Source of the DNA: Hippophae tibetana
Lineage: Eukaryota; Streptophyta; Magnoliopsida; Rosales; Elaeagnaceae
Assembly: GCA_037013495.1 (NCBI GenBank)
Contig: CM072805.1
Span: forward strand, 18,936,669-19,000,668
Direction: 5' to 3'
Length of the DNA: 64,000 nucleotides
The notes under the pieces were generated by a model. The model had not been told where the DNA came from and made no database searches. It was given only the letters and a program-made list of their open reading frames with translations. Below, one piece after another: positions 47,001-57,753 of this stretch. Position numbers and translations under genes: made by a program. Every line of letters begins with the position of its first letter. Within the stretch, counting starts at the first letter, position 1.

Positions 47001-47279
47001 TTATCTCGAATACCAACCACGATAAATGGCCACAGTGAGGACAACTCTGATAGTGGTTGGCTTAACAATAGGTGAAAATGTCTCATCAAAGTCAAAACTA
47101 GGTTGATTTGAGTTGTTTGAAAGGTTATTTTGTGAAATAGAAATAGGGGACAAGGCCTGATTAACAGGTGTAAGACCTGTTTCAGGTGTATTATCTGATA
47201 TATGACCAGAAAAGTGAGAATTCTGTGGAGTTGGAAGTGGATGACTTGCAACTATAGGTGGAGGAAATATGATAGGAGA

Positions 47280-48600
47280 GGATGGCTCGGAAGTTTGAGA
47301 AGTATTGTTTTGGAAAGGAAAGACATGTTCATTAAAGATGACATGTCTTGAAACATATATTTTTCAATTTTTATCTAAACATTTGTAACCTTTATGTTTA
47401 CTGCTATAGCCTAGAAAAGTGCAGGGAATGGACCTAAAATCAAACTTATGAGAATTATAGGGTCTTAGATGAGGAAAACATTGACAGCCAAAAACACGAA
47501 GGGATTTATAGTTAGGTTTTACCTGAAAGAGGACTCGAAGAGGAGACTTTTGCTGCAGAACTGTAGATGACAATCTGTTGATAAGAAAAATAGCAGTGGA
47601 GAGAGCCTCTGGCCAGTAAGTTTTAGGGACAGAGGATTGAGCAAGGAGGGTAAGCCCAAGTTCAACAACATGTCTATGCTTCCTCTCAACAATACCATTT
47701 TGTTGAGAGGTGTGAGGGCAGTAAACTCTGTGAATGATGCCATATTTATCAAGAAAGTTTGAAAAGGATCAAAACTCACCACCCCAATCACTTTGAAAAA
47801 TCTTGAGTTTTGTGTTCAACTGATTTTCTGCTTGTGTTTTGAAATGAATAAAACAATCTAAAGCTTCATATTTGCGTTTGAGGAAATAAGTCCATGTGAA
47901 TCTTGAAAATACATCTACAAAGGTAATGTAGAATTTATGGCTAGTGGTAGAAAGAATGGGAGAGGGGCCCCATATATCAGCTTCAACAAGCTATAAAGGT
48001 GCAGAATAGGTAGTTTGAGAAGTAGGAAAAGGGAGTTTATGACTTTTGCCCATTTGACAAGCTGTACAGAAATAATGTTGCATTTTATTCACTGAAAAAT
48101 TGATATTACAATGATTTAGAATTTTGTTAACAATTTGATAAGAAGGATGACCAAGCCTTCTGTGTCAAAGGTCAAGAAATGAGAGTTTTTCTTTGTAAGG
48201 AATGGTTTCTGATATGATAGATTGGAAGAAGGGTTGACAGTTCAGACTAGGAGTCTTGGTAGGCAACAAGAGGTCAAGCTGATACAGTCCTTTATGCAAA
48301 GTCCCATTGAGTAAAAATTTCTTAGTAACCTGATCTTTGACAAGACAAAAAAAGGGATGAAATTCAAAGAAAACTCTATTGTCAAGACAAAACTTAGAGA
48401 CACTAAGAAGATTTTTAGTAATTGAGGGTACATGAAGAATATTATTTAGAGATAAGGAATGATAGTAGAAAGGAGAAGAGATAGTAGTTTTGCCAATGTG
48501 TTTGATTGAGAGACCTTTACCATTTCCCATATGAATGTTCTGAGTTCTATTGTAGTTAGTCCCGCATGACAGGTTTTGGATGTCATTGGTCACATGATTG
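47280..48600 (-). mobile_element. Copia protease end and integrase region
   Basis: Minus-strand text includes the LNNILHVPSITKNLLSVSKF string found just before integrase (usual LxNVLYVPxLxxNLLSVxKL), then LHKGLYQLDL and later KSLRVFGCQCFPHLRPY, TFLGYSSKHKGYKCLD of the C-terminal integrase/GKGYxC region. Part of a broken fossil. Confidence 0.85.
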
Positions 48601-48729
48601 GTGGCCCCGGAATCAGGATACCAATTCTTGTCAATGATAGTGTTTTGATCAGTAGCAATTAAGGCTTCAGTAGAGGCTTGATCAAAAAGAGTTTCTTCTT
48701 GTGTGTGAGCAAGATTGGCATGGTTCTGA

Positions 48730-49710
48730 GTGGAATTTTAGTTCTCATTGGAAGAACTTGAGGTGTTACTGCCTTCACTTCCTTGAAAATTCTGATCAAA
48801 ACGATAGTAACATTTAATGACTGTGTGTCCAATCTTGCCACAGAGTTGGCATTGAGGTCTTCCATTGTTGGATCTGCCCCATCTTCCTCTGCCATGATAG
48901 CCATTGTATCCTCTTCCTCCTTGACAGTTTTTTTGTGAAGTACCATTGTAGCTTTTCCTGTTGTTAGCAAGATTCATAGAAAGATCATTAGTAGCGGAGT
49001 GTTTTTCTAATATACGACCTTCATGAGACAAAAGAAGTGTATTAACATGTTGGAGGGTATAAGGGATCTCTCTTGAGCAGATGATGGCAACTATGGACTC
49101 GTACTCATCCCCTAGGCCATGGAGGAGGGCAAGAATCTGATCAGTGTCTATCATACTATGATTAGCAGTTCCAAGCATGTCAAAGTAGGATTTCATCTTC
49201 AAGATATACTCTCCCATAGAAAGATTGTCTTTCTTGAGAAGTTGGATCTACTTTTTGTAAAACATCACCTTGGTAGTGGATTGAGAACTAAAGAGTTGTT
49301 CTATAGTGGTCCAAATTTTTTGAGAGGAAGAACAACCAATCAGCTGAGGAAGACAGCTGGTGCTGATCGAGGCAAGAAGACAGGAAACAAGTAATCTGTC
49401 CTGTCTTTGATGGCAAATGAAGGCAGGATTTGATTCTCCATCACGAATTCTAGGTGGAACATTGCAAGTTCCATGGATGAAATCCTCAAGACCATAGCCC
49501 AAGATCATGTGTTTCTACCTGAAATTTCCATATGAGGAAGTTGTCTTCTTCAAGTTTTATTGTGATCAACTAGCTGAGGGGGTTGATGATAGATCTCATA
49601 GGATCTTCATTGTTGGTTGGGTGAGCACTACCATTGAGTGCAGAGGAATCCGATCCAATCCCATTGTTAGCATTGCGATTGCTTGTTTTTGCCATGAAGA
49701 AGAAGAAGAC
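48730..49710 (-). mobile_element. Copia gag region
   Basis: Minus-strand text shows the gag helix pattern around LLHGLGDEYESIVAII (usual LLxGLxxxYxxxVxxI), a Gly/Asn/Arg-rich stretch and a CCHC knuckle, CQLCGKIGHTVIKCYYRF. The likely gag start lies near 49690, with a MAKTSNRNA-type beginning. Confidence 0.85.
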
Positions 49711-49740
49711 GCTTAGAAAAGTTTGAGAGAGGAACCAACA

Positions 49741-49753
49741 GGCTCTAATACCA
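49741..49753 (-). promoter_or_regulatory. Copia primer-binding site
   Basis: On the minus strand TGGTATTAGAGCC follows the 5' LTR. It is one base from TGGTATCAGAGCC, complementary to the 3' end of initiator tRNA-Met, as used by most Copia elements. Confidence 0.9.
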
Positions 49754-49962
49754 AGATAGATTTCTGAGATGTTGAGAAAACAAGAAATCAAAGAGAGCAA
49801 GAAAATGGTATGTGTATTATGTATATGATTTACAAATAGGAGAGTCCTCTTATATACACAGAGGAACAACTAAAACAAAACAGAAAAGGAGGGAAGTTTG
49901 TTAACAAACTTCATAACAGAAAACTAATTTTAAAAACCTCTAAAACAGAATTACATTCTAAC
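49754..49962 (-). repeat. Copia 5' LTR
   Basis: Matches 45548-45749. A 7-base block (AGAGGAA) is present only here. Confidence 0.9.
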
Positions 49963-50670
49963 TCATAGCATATACATAATTAATTTTAAGGGACATATAT
50001 TATTATTTTATCTACCCATTCTCTTTAAAAAAAAATATTTCAACCATTTTTAATATTTAAAAGCTTCATCCCGATCAGTTTTTATCCATTTTTCTTCCAA
50101 CTTTTGTTATATTGTTATTCTATCTTTTTACATTACAAAAATATGATCAAATTGAATATCTTCAACTTTTCATTTACTAACACTATAATAAATAAAAAAT
50201 TGAATATATTAAATTTGATCATATTTTTGTATGGTAAGAACAAACTTAAAAACAAAATAACAACATAATAAATACAAAAAAATTGAAAATAGAATAAAAA
50301 TTGATGAGATCTAAGCTTTTAACAACTAAAAATTGCAAGACAAATTTCCTTTTTAAGTAGGTAAAATGATACCATATATTTTTTAAAAATAATTATGTGT
50401 ATATTATATGATTTTAAATGGTCTATAAAAATGATTTTATGTTTGTATGGTTATTTTTTCAAGACAAAGATTAAAGAGATATTAAAAATAAGTATAAAAT
50501 TTAAGTACAATTTTTTACAATAATTATAAAATACATATGAAGTAACAAATATAATTCGAATTTGATATATATTTTATATGTAAAAATAATTAATTAATTT
50601 AATAGTAATAAATATAATTATTTCTTAATTAATTATTGGCCTCTTAGCCTTTACTTTTGCCAAAGTCGTC

Positions 50671-50741
50671 ACCCTTATAGCTCAATGGTAAAGCGTCAGT
50701 CTTATAAAGTAAACGCCGATAATTCGATCTTGTTTGAGAGT
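50671..50741 (+). pseudogene. tRNA-Thr-like pseudogene (anticodon now UAU)
   Basis: ACCCTTATAGCTCAATGGTA followed by AAGCGTCAGTCTTATAAAG matches the plant tRNA layout. The A box TAGCTCAATGG is good and the B box AATTCGATCT is weak. Acceptor strands ACCCTTA and TGAGAGT pair with one mismatch. The closest remembered tRNA is Thr(UGU), with a loop CUUGUAA; here it is CUUAUAA, which would read as Ile(UAU). The anticodon stem has two mismatches and the T stem is degraded, so this is a decayed gene or the head of a tRNA-derived SINE. A T run suitable as a pol III terminator follows (50744-50752). Confidence 0.7.
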
Positions 50742-50749
50742 TCTTTTTT

Positions 50750-52480
50750 TTTTATAAATAAATATATTTTGTAATTTTTACAGTTTATTATATTTCCCAC
50801 TTTAAATCACGAATAGCATAACACTAATGACTTGACAAGACGTCTAAGAATATGAGTAAATTATAATTTATCATTAAATATTTTAATATTTTAAATATTT
50901 TGTTATTTTTTACTATTATACATAATTTACTTGATAAAAAAAATATTAAAATTTATATTATATCAACTAATACATAAACACAGACATAACACAATTGCAA
51001 ACCCTAATCACAATTTTGACTTCTATTCCTAATCAATTAGGGTTAAATTTGAATATATAAATTTATATAAAATATTTTTTTGAATTAACATAATTTCAAT
51101 TAGCCAAAAATACAATACAAGTACCTCTACAAATCGAGGAAAAATGAAACATCAAAAAGTTTATAGCTGTTTGCCACTATACTACTGGTCCTAACTAGAT
51201 TTTTTTAATATCAATTAGGTCCTAAATATATATTTATTTTATGATTTAGAAGGTTAATAAAAATATGTCCAAAAAAATAGCATTGTAAGACCCAAAAGTA
51301 ATAATTGGATAACTTTTGTAAACATTACATAATCTTTACATTAAGCATGTAAGACTTGTACATTTACAATTTTGGGACATCTCACTTCCACAAATGTGTG
51401 ATTTTAGGATTCAGTACCAGCCTTTGGTTCCTTCCGCCCGGGCCTAAATAGATATATTTTTAGGGTTTGAGTGTACAATTCACATATATAACTCATATAC
51501 AGTTTGTATACAGTCAAAAATTACAATTTTGAAACATTTTTCATTCATTCGCACCTTTTGTCCTCAAAATTATTTCTTACCTCTTTTATTTGATATTTCA
51601 AGTGCTATGACATAATGTTATTAACAAATATAATTAAATTTATGTCATTATATCTAATAAAATATTATTACATCAATTATAATTTTAATATATAATAGTT
51701 CCCCACAAAAAAAAATCACATGTGACAGGTAATAAAAAAACAATATTAGAGCCTTTCCAACCCAACACTATGGAACCAAAATGTTGCAACTTTTGATTCA
51801 AAAATCAAAAGTTGTTTTAAAAGAACAATATCAAATTTGTTGCGATATTATTTAAAATATTTTTTAAATAAAAAATCTAAAAATGTCGTCTTAATTTATA
51901 TTTCTTCTTAATTAAATATCTTTGATTAAAATTTGTTACAATTATATTTTCTAATTACTTAATAATATTATTTAATTTTTTATTATATACAATAAATTAA
52001 AAATAAATATATAATACAAAATTAATAAAAAATTACAAAATGGAAATAAATATATACTTTTAAGTATGTTTTTTTAATTAAATATAATGTTTAATTTATA
52101 TAATAATATAGTATTTTTAATTAGTGGATTTCTTTTACAAATACAATTTTAAATTTATCATTATTAATTATATATAATTAATTAAAAAAAATAAAATAAA
52201 TATTTTATTTTGTAAAGTAATTTAATTTTTAGTCTAATATTTGGTATCTTAAATTAAAGAGTAGAAAATACTTAATGCAAATTTTGCACCAAAACCGTAC
52301 AAAAATTGGTGCCATATGATGCAATTAGTTGAGAATTAGAAACTGATATAGATTTTATTCATAACTAAGAACAAAATATAAAAATATTTATTTATCAATA
52401 ATATATTATTTTTATTGATCATTAAATCCGAAACTCTAAATCTTAAATTCTAAATTAATTAAATTTAATATTTTTTAATA

Positions 52481-52517
<37 letters not shown>

Positions 52518-52620
52518 TTAATAAACGTGTTACTTTTATTCTTAAATATAAATACCCAATATCTTTGATATATTATTATATTGGAGATGCTGTATTATGA
52601 GGATAATGGGTAAAATATGG
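50750..52620. other. AT-rich intergenic stretch
   Basis: No gene recognised. An (AT)n run of about 30 bases lies at 52485-52514. Confidence 0.5.
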
Positions 52621-52643
52621 TTTGGACCATTCGAAATGTCTCA

Positions 52644-52834
52644 GGCCCATTGAACAATGGTCACCCTATTTCCAAATTGTGGGCCAGTAATGAGTTCAAT
52701 TTACAAAGAGACTCAGAGACTGAGAGTTCAACCGTATCCAACAATCCACGCTTAAAATGGTCCCCCATTTCAATAACATCATCCTGACTCATTCACTGTG
52801 GCATTTAATTTGTGGACCCCTCAATTATTGGGCC
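52644..52834. promoter_or_regulatory. Cluster of three site II (TGGGCC/GGCCCA) motifs
   Basis: GGCCCA at 52644, TGGGCC at 52680 and TGGGCC at 52829 lie within 190 bases of locally higher G+C. Such site II elements are bound by class I TCP factors and mark promoters of many plant housekeeping genes. No recognisable gene starts on either side, so this is an orphan promoter-like patch or chance. Confidence 0.4.
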
Positions 52835-52839
52835 TAACC

Positions 52840-55100
52840 TTTTTTCCGTTTTACAATAATTTATATTTACTTTGCCATTGCAATAATTTATATTTGATGT
52901 ATAAAATGCTAAAATAGTTATAACTATCTATTATATCCCAATCTATATGCAGTGAAAAGCGAAAGTTCAAACTTAAGCTCTCTGATAATTCACAACTTAG
53001 TATAGAATTATTGGACCATTTGATTGGAACCCACTCACACAGGATTTGTAATTTTGCAAACTTCAAAAAACTCAAATCTTTTTTGGGGATTAGAGTGTGA
53101 CAAAGGCACCAAGTTTAAATTATAGCATACCATTATTTAGAATTTATTTGCAACATGCTGAACAAAGTAATGATCACCTAATCAACAAGTAATGATCACC
53201 TAATCAACTTCTTTTTTGGACAAACCACAAACAAGTGATACAAAAAGTTCAGACAAGTCTGCATAGAAAATGTATGATTACTATTTCATTTGGTAGAAAA
53301 TGAATGCAAAAGAACACTATTAATTTCCCACATGGCCAATCTCATGAACATCCTTTCACTATTTCCAGCATTTCCTAGATGTTCCCAGGTCATTCCATTG
53401 AAATTCTTACTAAGCTCAATAAAGTGTGATCTATGAAAGTAGACACTTCAATTCCGGGTATAGTACACACCCATATTGTTATTTCCAATAAATTTAAGCC
53501 AAATTCAAGTGTCTAAGTACTTACATGTCGCTTGGACACAAAAATTGAAGAGTTCAAGTAACATAATATAAAAGAATGGTTGATGATATTAGTAACGACA
53601 ACACGACCAAGTCAACAAAAGGTAAATAGTCTCCTCAGCAAACTAATGAGGAGGTATAGTCCAATCGTTCCAGCTAATCCAAGACCTGAACTGTACTTTC
53701 AAGCATACTACAGCTAGCAGAGGTAGTAATGGTGAAACAGATGTAAATGCCAATGTGGTTCACTGGTGATGGAATAACTAGTACTAATTAACAAGTGCAA
53801 ACCTACATGTTTGAATGCACTTTATAAAGAGATCATACCCTAATAAAGCCATAGGTATAACAACATTGTCTTTAATTCACAACAAACTTGGCCATCTCCA
53901 CAAAAAGAATACAACAACACATGAGCTTTCCGACAACTTTAATAAATACACAATCAAAGTAGACAGTAGTAATTTTCAAGGAGACATGTTTACATTAAAA
54001 CCAATAGTTAAAAGATCATAAGTTTGTATCTAAACTGATAAAAAAATAAATAGCACAAAGTAGGCAGAGAGAACATCAAAAGATTGAATTCAGGAAAACA
54101 GATGGGTTTTATTGCACACCACTGACACCCACAAACAATCCACTTACATTCAAAAAACATGTTATTGCACGCTGATAGATATAAAGAAATGGCTAAGGAA
54201 TAATAAAATTTTCTGAAAAAAACCAGTGGTCTTACAGAGAGAGGAGCTAGAGCTTTTATCTTTCACACACCAGCCAATATCGAGAACATTTCAACAAACG
54301 CAGGAAGCGTGAAAGCTGAAAAGAGAGAGCAAAGAACCAACCTAAAAGCACACCAAGTAATATCCAAGCTCTTCAATAATTGACTTTTTGTTGAAAAAGT
54401 ACCCCAAATTGCAACCAAAATCACCATTGCAATGTCCAAGGTCACTGCAAAAAAAACTCCAGTAGCCATCAAAAGTCCAGCTTAAAAGCACAAACCAAGT
54501 AAACAACACGTCAAAAGTTGCAATCTTTCAAGCATTTGATTGCTGCCACACCAACTGCGAAGAATTGGGACAATTATACTGCAAATCTTCAAAGCCTAAC
54601 TCAATGAAAGCAACATTTCCAATATTCCAATAACCAGGAACTGCAGTTCACCAATTTTCAACATGCCATATATATTCCAAAGCAACAGTTATCTGAAACC
54701 ACCCAAATTCAGGGAAGGAAAAAAGAAGAAACAGTCAAAAGAAACCCTTTCCATTGCAACAGTGAAACCTCCATCAAAGTCTTCATCCCTCTTTTCCCCA
54801 CACAAAACCCCTCCAAATCCTAAAAACATTTTGAAATCCCTAAAACCCTAATTGAATGCAATTCATACATAGTTACATACTTCAATTAAATTCAAAATTT
54901 TAAAACAGCCCATAAATTCATCCAACAAAAACCTAATATAATCCTGACCCTAAAACTCACTGAAGACAAAAAAAAAATCCTTTCAAACCACACAGAGAAG
55001 TGAGAAGCAATTACCATACACAGTACATATATATACTGAGAGAAAGTGAGAGAGAGACCAACACCACCAGTCTACTACAACATCTCAACCCCGCATGCCC
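52840..55100. other. Non-repetitive region downstream of the TCP gene
   Basis: This stretch is clearly less AT-rich than the surrounding intergenic DNA and has no transposon signature. The part next to 55117 should contain the TCP 3' untranslated region. A 69-residue minus-strand frame at 54263-54472 has hydrophobic segments but matches nothing I know. A 22-bp unit (AAGTAATGATCACCTAATCA...) is tandemly duplicated at 53165-53208. Confidence 0.45.
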
Positions 55101-55116
55101 AATTAGCCAAGCCAAA

Positions 55117-55905
55117 TCAGCGAGGATCGTCCTCTCTTCTTCCCGAATTGCCGGGACCACCCGATAACGAAGCAAGCAAATTAAGATGTCCCGGAAGGTA
55201 ATTTCCAACTCTAGCAGCCGACGCCTCTCCGATTGACATCTGTTGCTGCTGTTGATGAGCGAACAACGTCGCCGGTGTCTGAGCAGCCGTCACCATTTCC
55301 GGTGCAGCCGCAAAGCCCCATAGCTGTCCAAAATGCGGGGCCCAAAACCCACCTGGTCCAGTACTAGTCGGGCCTACCATAGACGGACCCACAACGGATA
55401 CGACCCCGTCTCCACCACCACCTCCTCCTTCGCAACCATCCTTAGAAACGCCGTCGTCTGTCCTAACTCTCTTTCCGAGTATAAACGGCGTGGGACTCAA
55501 AAGAGGCTTATGGTCAAGACATGCAGAAGAAGTAGTACTGGTTGTGGAAGAAAAAGAAGCCGAGACGCCAGAGTTACCTAGGCGAACAGAAACGGTAGAG
55601 AAGCTTGCCGGCGTAGTTCCAGTTCCAGTGGCAGCTATAATAGATGGCTCGGCTTGACGGAGAAGCCACTCGATGGTTTGACCGTCAGACTTGTGACCCA
55701 ACTCGCGAGTCAGCTGGAAAACTCGGGCTGCACAAATGATAGGCATGCGGATACGGCGTCCACGTCCGTCGACTTTACTGTGACGGTCCTTAGAAGGCGG
55801 CTTCTTGACAACTAAAGTCCCGTTACCAGGAGGTTGTTGTCTCTGCTGTGGTTCGATGACGGTACCGTTTGCCAAGCCGTTATTGGCTCCTTCCGAATTA
55901 GACAT
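55117..55905 (-). CDS. Class I TCP transcription factor, TCP21/CHE-like
   Basis: Intronless, 262 residues. The TCP domain (about residues 34-93) begins [20 protein letters not shown] with the basic region, followed by [20 protein letters not shown] and [18 protein letters not shown], the helix-loop-helix. The basic region is the shorter class I form, so it should bind GTGGGNCC / TGGGCC-type sites in the nucleus. After the domain come [25 protein letters not shown] and [20 protein letters not shown] near the C-terminus, and the protein ends RREDDPR. These match Arabidopsis TCP21 (CHE, linked to the CCA1 clock gene) and its close relative TCP7 along their whole length. A Gly-rich run and a Gln run (HQQQQQM) are variable. 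The gene is much more GC-rich than its surroundings. It looks intact; orthology to TCP21 rather than TCP7 is likely, not proven. Confidence 0.95.
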   Translation of the reverse strand: MSNSEGANNGLANGTVIEPQQRQQPPGNGTLVVKKPPSKDRHSKVDGRGRRIRMPIICAARVFQLTRELGHKSDGQTIEWLLRQAEPSIIAATGTGTTPASFSTVSVRLGNSGVSASFSSTTSTTSSACLDHKPLLSPTPFILGKRVRTDDGVSKDGCEGGGGGGDGVVSVVGPSMVGPTSTGPGGFWAPHFGQLWGFAAAPEMVTAAQTPATLFAHQQQQQMSIGEASAARVGNYLPGHLNLLASLSGGPGNSGRREDDPR

Positions 55906-56190
55906 CGTCGAAGTGGAATTAGAATTATCTGCGCAGAATTAAGCGACTGCGTTTAAGACAGAAAGAAGAAGAGGGAAAGAGTTTTGAGGTTTCTAGAGAG
56001 AGAATACAGGGGTGTGTGTTTTGTTTTTTTTTTTGTTTTTTTTAACGGGGAAGATAGGTCGGGGGGAACAGAGGTCTAATGATTGAGCGGCAGGAGCTGG
56101 TGGAGACAGGGGGAGGGCACATGGTGATGGACCCACTATTTACCTCTCTAACAGCTCACACTCTCACACTCACACACTCACACACACGGA
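55906..56190 (-). promoter_or_regulatory. TCP gene 5' leader and proximal upstream region
   Basis: Upstream of the start codon (increasing coordinates) there is a pyrimidine-rich run on the minus strand (GA-rich on plus, 55955-56005), a poly-T tract (56020-56044) and a CACACT/CA microsatellite (56153-56189). These are common in plant 5' leaders. No certain TATA box. Confidence 0.45.
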
Positions 56191-56734
56191 TACAATTCAA
56201 CCTGCCCTCACACTGTTTAATTTTTGGAGGTAAGGTACTAGAAAAAAGATAGCCTATTATATATTTTAAATAAAAAACCGATTTAATATTATAATTATTA
56301 ATTATTTTAAAATATAAAGATGATTCAATTTTATAATTTAATAAAATTAATTCAATTAACATAATTTAATTAAAATTATTAATTATGTGTTATGCCTAAC
56401 AAAAAAAATCATTTAATATATTTAAGAATTTTAAATTTATGAATATTTTTATATTTAAAATAAACATATTATTATACCAATAAATTATAAGAATTGTTAC
56501 ATATATACCACATAATTTTGATTTGTTACTTTGTTACCATTGAACTTCCAAACTATTACAAATATACTATCTATAATTATCTTTAGCGAGAGTTAACGTT
56601 TTAATGTGTAATGTCCTAAATATCTCTTTCTGTCTCTCTAACACCCTTCATCACACCTCACATTGTCCCACACATCCTCGACAAACCCTAAATTGATTAT
56701 ATCACCTTCACTCCCTCGTCTCTCATGGTTTTCG
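56191..56734. other. AT-rich intergenic stretch with MULE-like outer sequence
   Basis: From about 56490, text such as 'tacatatataccacataat' and 'ccaaactattacaaatatac' resembles the ends of the MITE at 10521-10891. It could be the outer part of the MULE that follows, or a separate small element. No gene. Confidence 0.4.
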
Positions 56735-56738
56735 CCAA

Positions 56739-56890
56739 TCACCACACCCTAGCCGATCAGCACTTATCGACCTAACCTCCCGAAGCCACCCATCAGAAAA
56801 CCAAATTCTTATAAAACCAAAAATATCAATATCATCATCCTCGCGAGCCAAGAAAAAAAAGCCAAAAATCATAGAAATTAAACCATGGTT
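56739..56890 (+). repeat. MULE left terminal inverted repeat
   Basis: Pairs with 62090-62240. It ends at an ATG (56884) that opens a short frame beginning MVGSPISKLVVG. Its spacing weakly recalls the GRF-type reading at the other end, so the inverted repeat may once have extended into coding sequence. Confidence 0.7.
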
Positions 56891-57753
56891 GGTAGTCCAA
56901 TTTCTAAACTAGTAGTTGGTATCGACTTGCGAAGAAAGTGAAAGAGACCTTACAGTAAGTATATTTCATAAATAGTTCCCTTTTTAGGTTTATTTTTTGA
57001 ATTTTATGAGTGTGTGATTATTGAAAATAAAATAATTAATATAAGTTTTTAGAAGATTATTTATCCACTGATTCTTTTTTTGTTTGCTTTTAGTCTTTAT
57101 GGTAACTATCCTAAATGCAAGTGAGGTGTGAGTTTGTCTTTTCTTCAAGTGGGTAAAAAATTTGTGAATATTTTATCAAAATGAAATCAGTGGTCCATGA
57201 CATATGATCCTAATTAATGCTGATTTTTTTTAATATATCACATGTTTGGAGAAAATATAGTGTGTTAAGAATTCTAGTGATTCTATAAATAAGTATAAAA
57301 TGTTAATAATGAGTAGATCCTTTATTATTCTCACTAAAGAGGTATATATAGCACCTATTATACATGTGTTCAGGTTATATAGGTTGGCGCTCTTATATTG
57401 AGCTGTTATAGTATATACAAAGTAGTTTTACATAGAAATAGGTTGTTGTACTCAAGTTGCCGTATACATGCTATCAGAGGGTTTATATGCAAAGGTTATC
57501 CAGGTCACTAGAGTGGTGTCTCAAGTCATTCACTTATGCTAGGTCTTAATCTTTAGGTCGAATGTACGAGCTGCTAAATGAGTGTTACCCTCACCATATA
57601 AGAGAGGTACCTCAGATCGCTAGTGTCGAGTACCTATTACCTAGATAATACCAAACAACACCAATTGAAATTATGCATTAACTTCCATGTATACTATTTT
57701 GTTGTTGCTCACAGAGAAATACTTAAAATAATTTACTCTAATAATCCATTATA

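Larger units (their letters stand above)
45548..49962 (-). mobile_element. Ty1/Copia LTR retrotransposon, young but broken
   Basis: It is oriented on the minus strand, with LTRs of about 200 bases (5' LTR 49754-49962; 3' LTR 45548-45749). By eye they differ at about five positions plus two short length changes, so the insertion is young, on the order of a million years at usual plant rates. A primer-binding site follows the 5' LTR and a polypurine tract precedes the 3' LTR. The order gag, protease, integrase, reverse transcriptase, RNase H is that of Copia. Flanks carry (A/T)CATA on both sides, a likely imperfect 5-bp target duplication. The reading frame is broken in several places (roughly ten), so it is not autonomous. 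Confidence 0.9.
45527..50423. mobile_element. Fold-back MITE interrupted by the Copia element
   Basis: Sequence left of the Copia element (GGACCATTTAATATGACATA at 45527) and right of it (49963-50100) together form one arm. That arm is inverted at about 50290-50423, whose reverse complement starts AGACCATTTAAAATCATATA and runs on through ATACACATAATT, 'aagcttttaa' and 'gatca(a)ttttta'. A central palindrome (TACAAAAATATGATCAAATT and its complement) lies near 50135-50230. Without the Copia insertion the MITE is about 480 bases, almost entirely inverted repeat. Confidence 0.7.

Noticed and set aside
50671-50741. Functional tRNA gene
   Set aside because: Two mismatches in the anticodon stem and a degraded T stem.
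54263-54472. 69-residue hydrophobic minus-strand frame
   Set aside because: Could pass for a small membrane protein, but no family, no conserved motif and no splice partners were recognised; kept only as a note in the region entry.
55333-55581. 82-residue plus-strand frame across the TCP gene
   Set aside because: Antisense shadow in GC-rich coding sequence.
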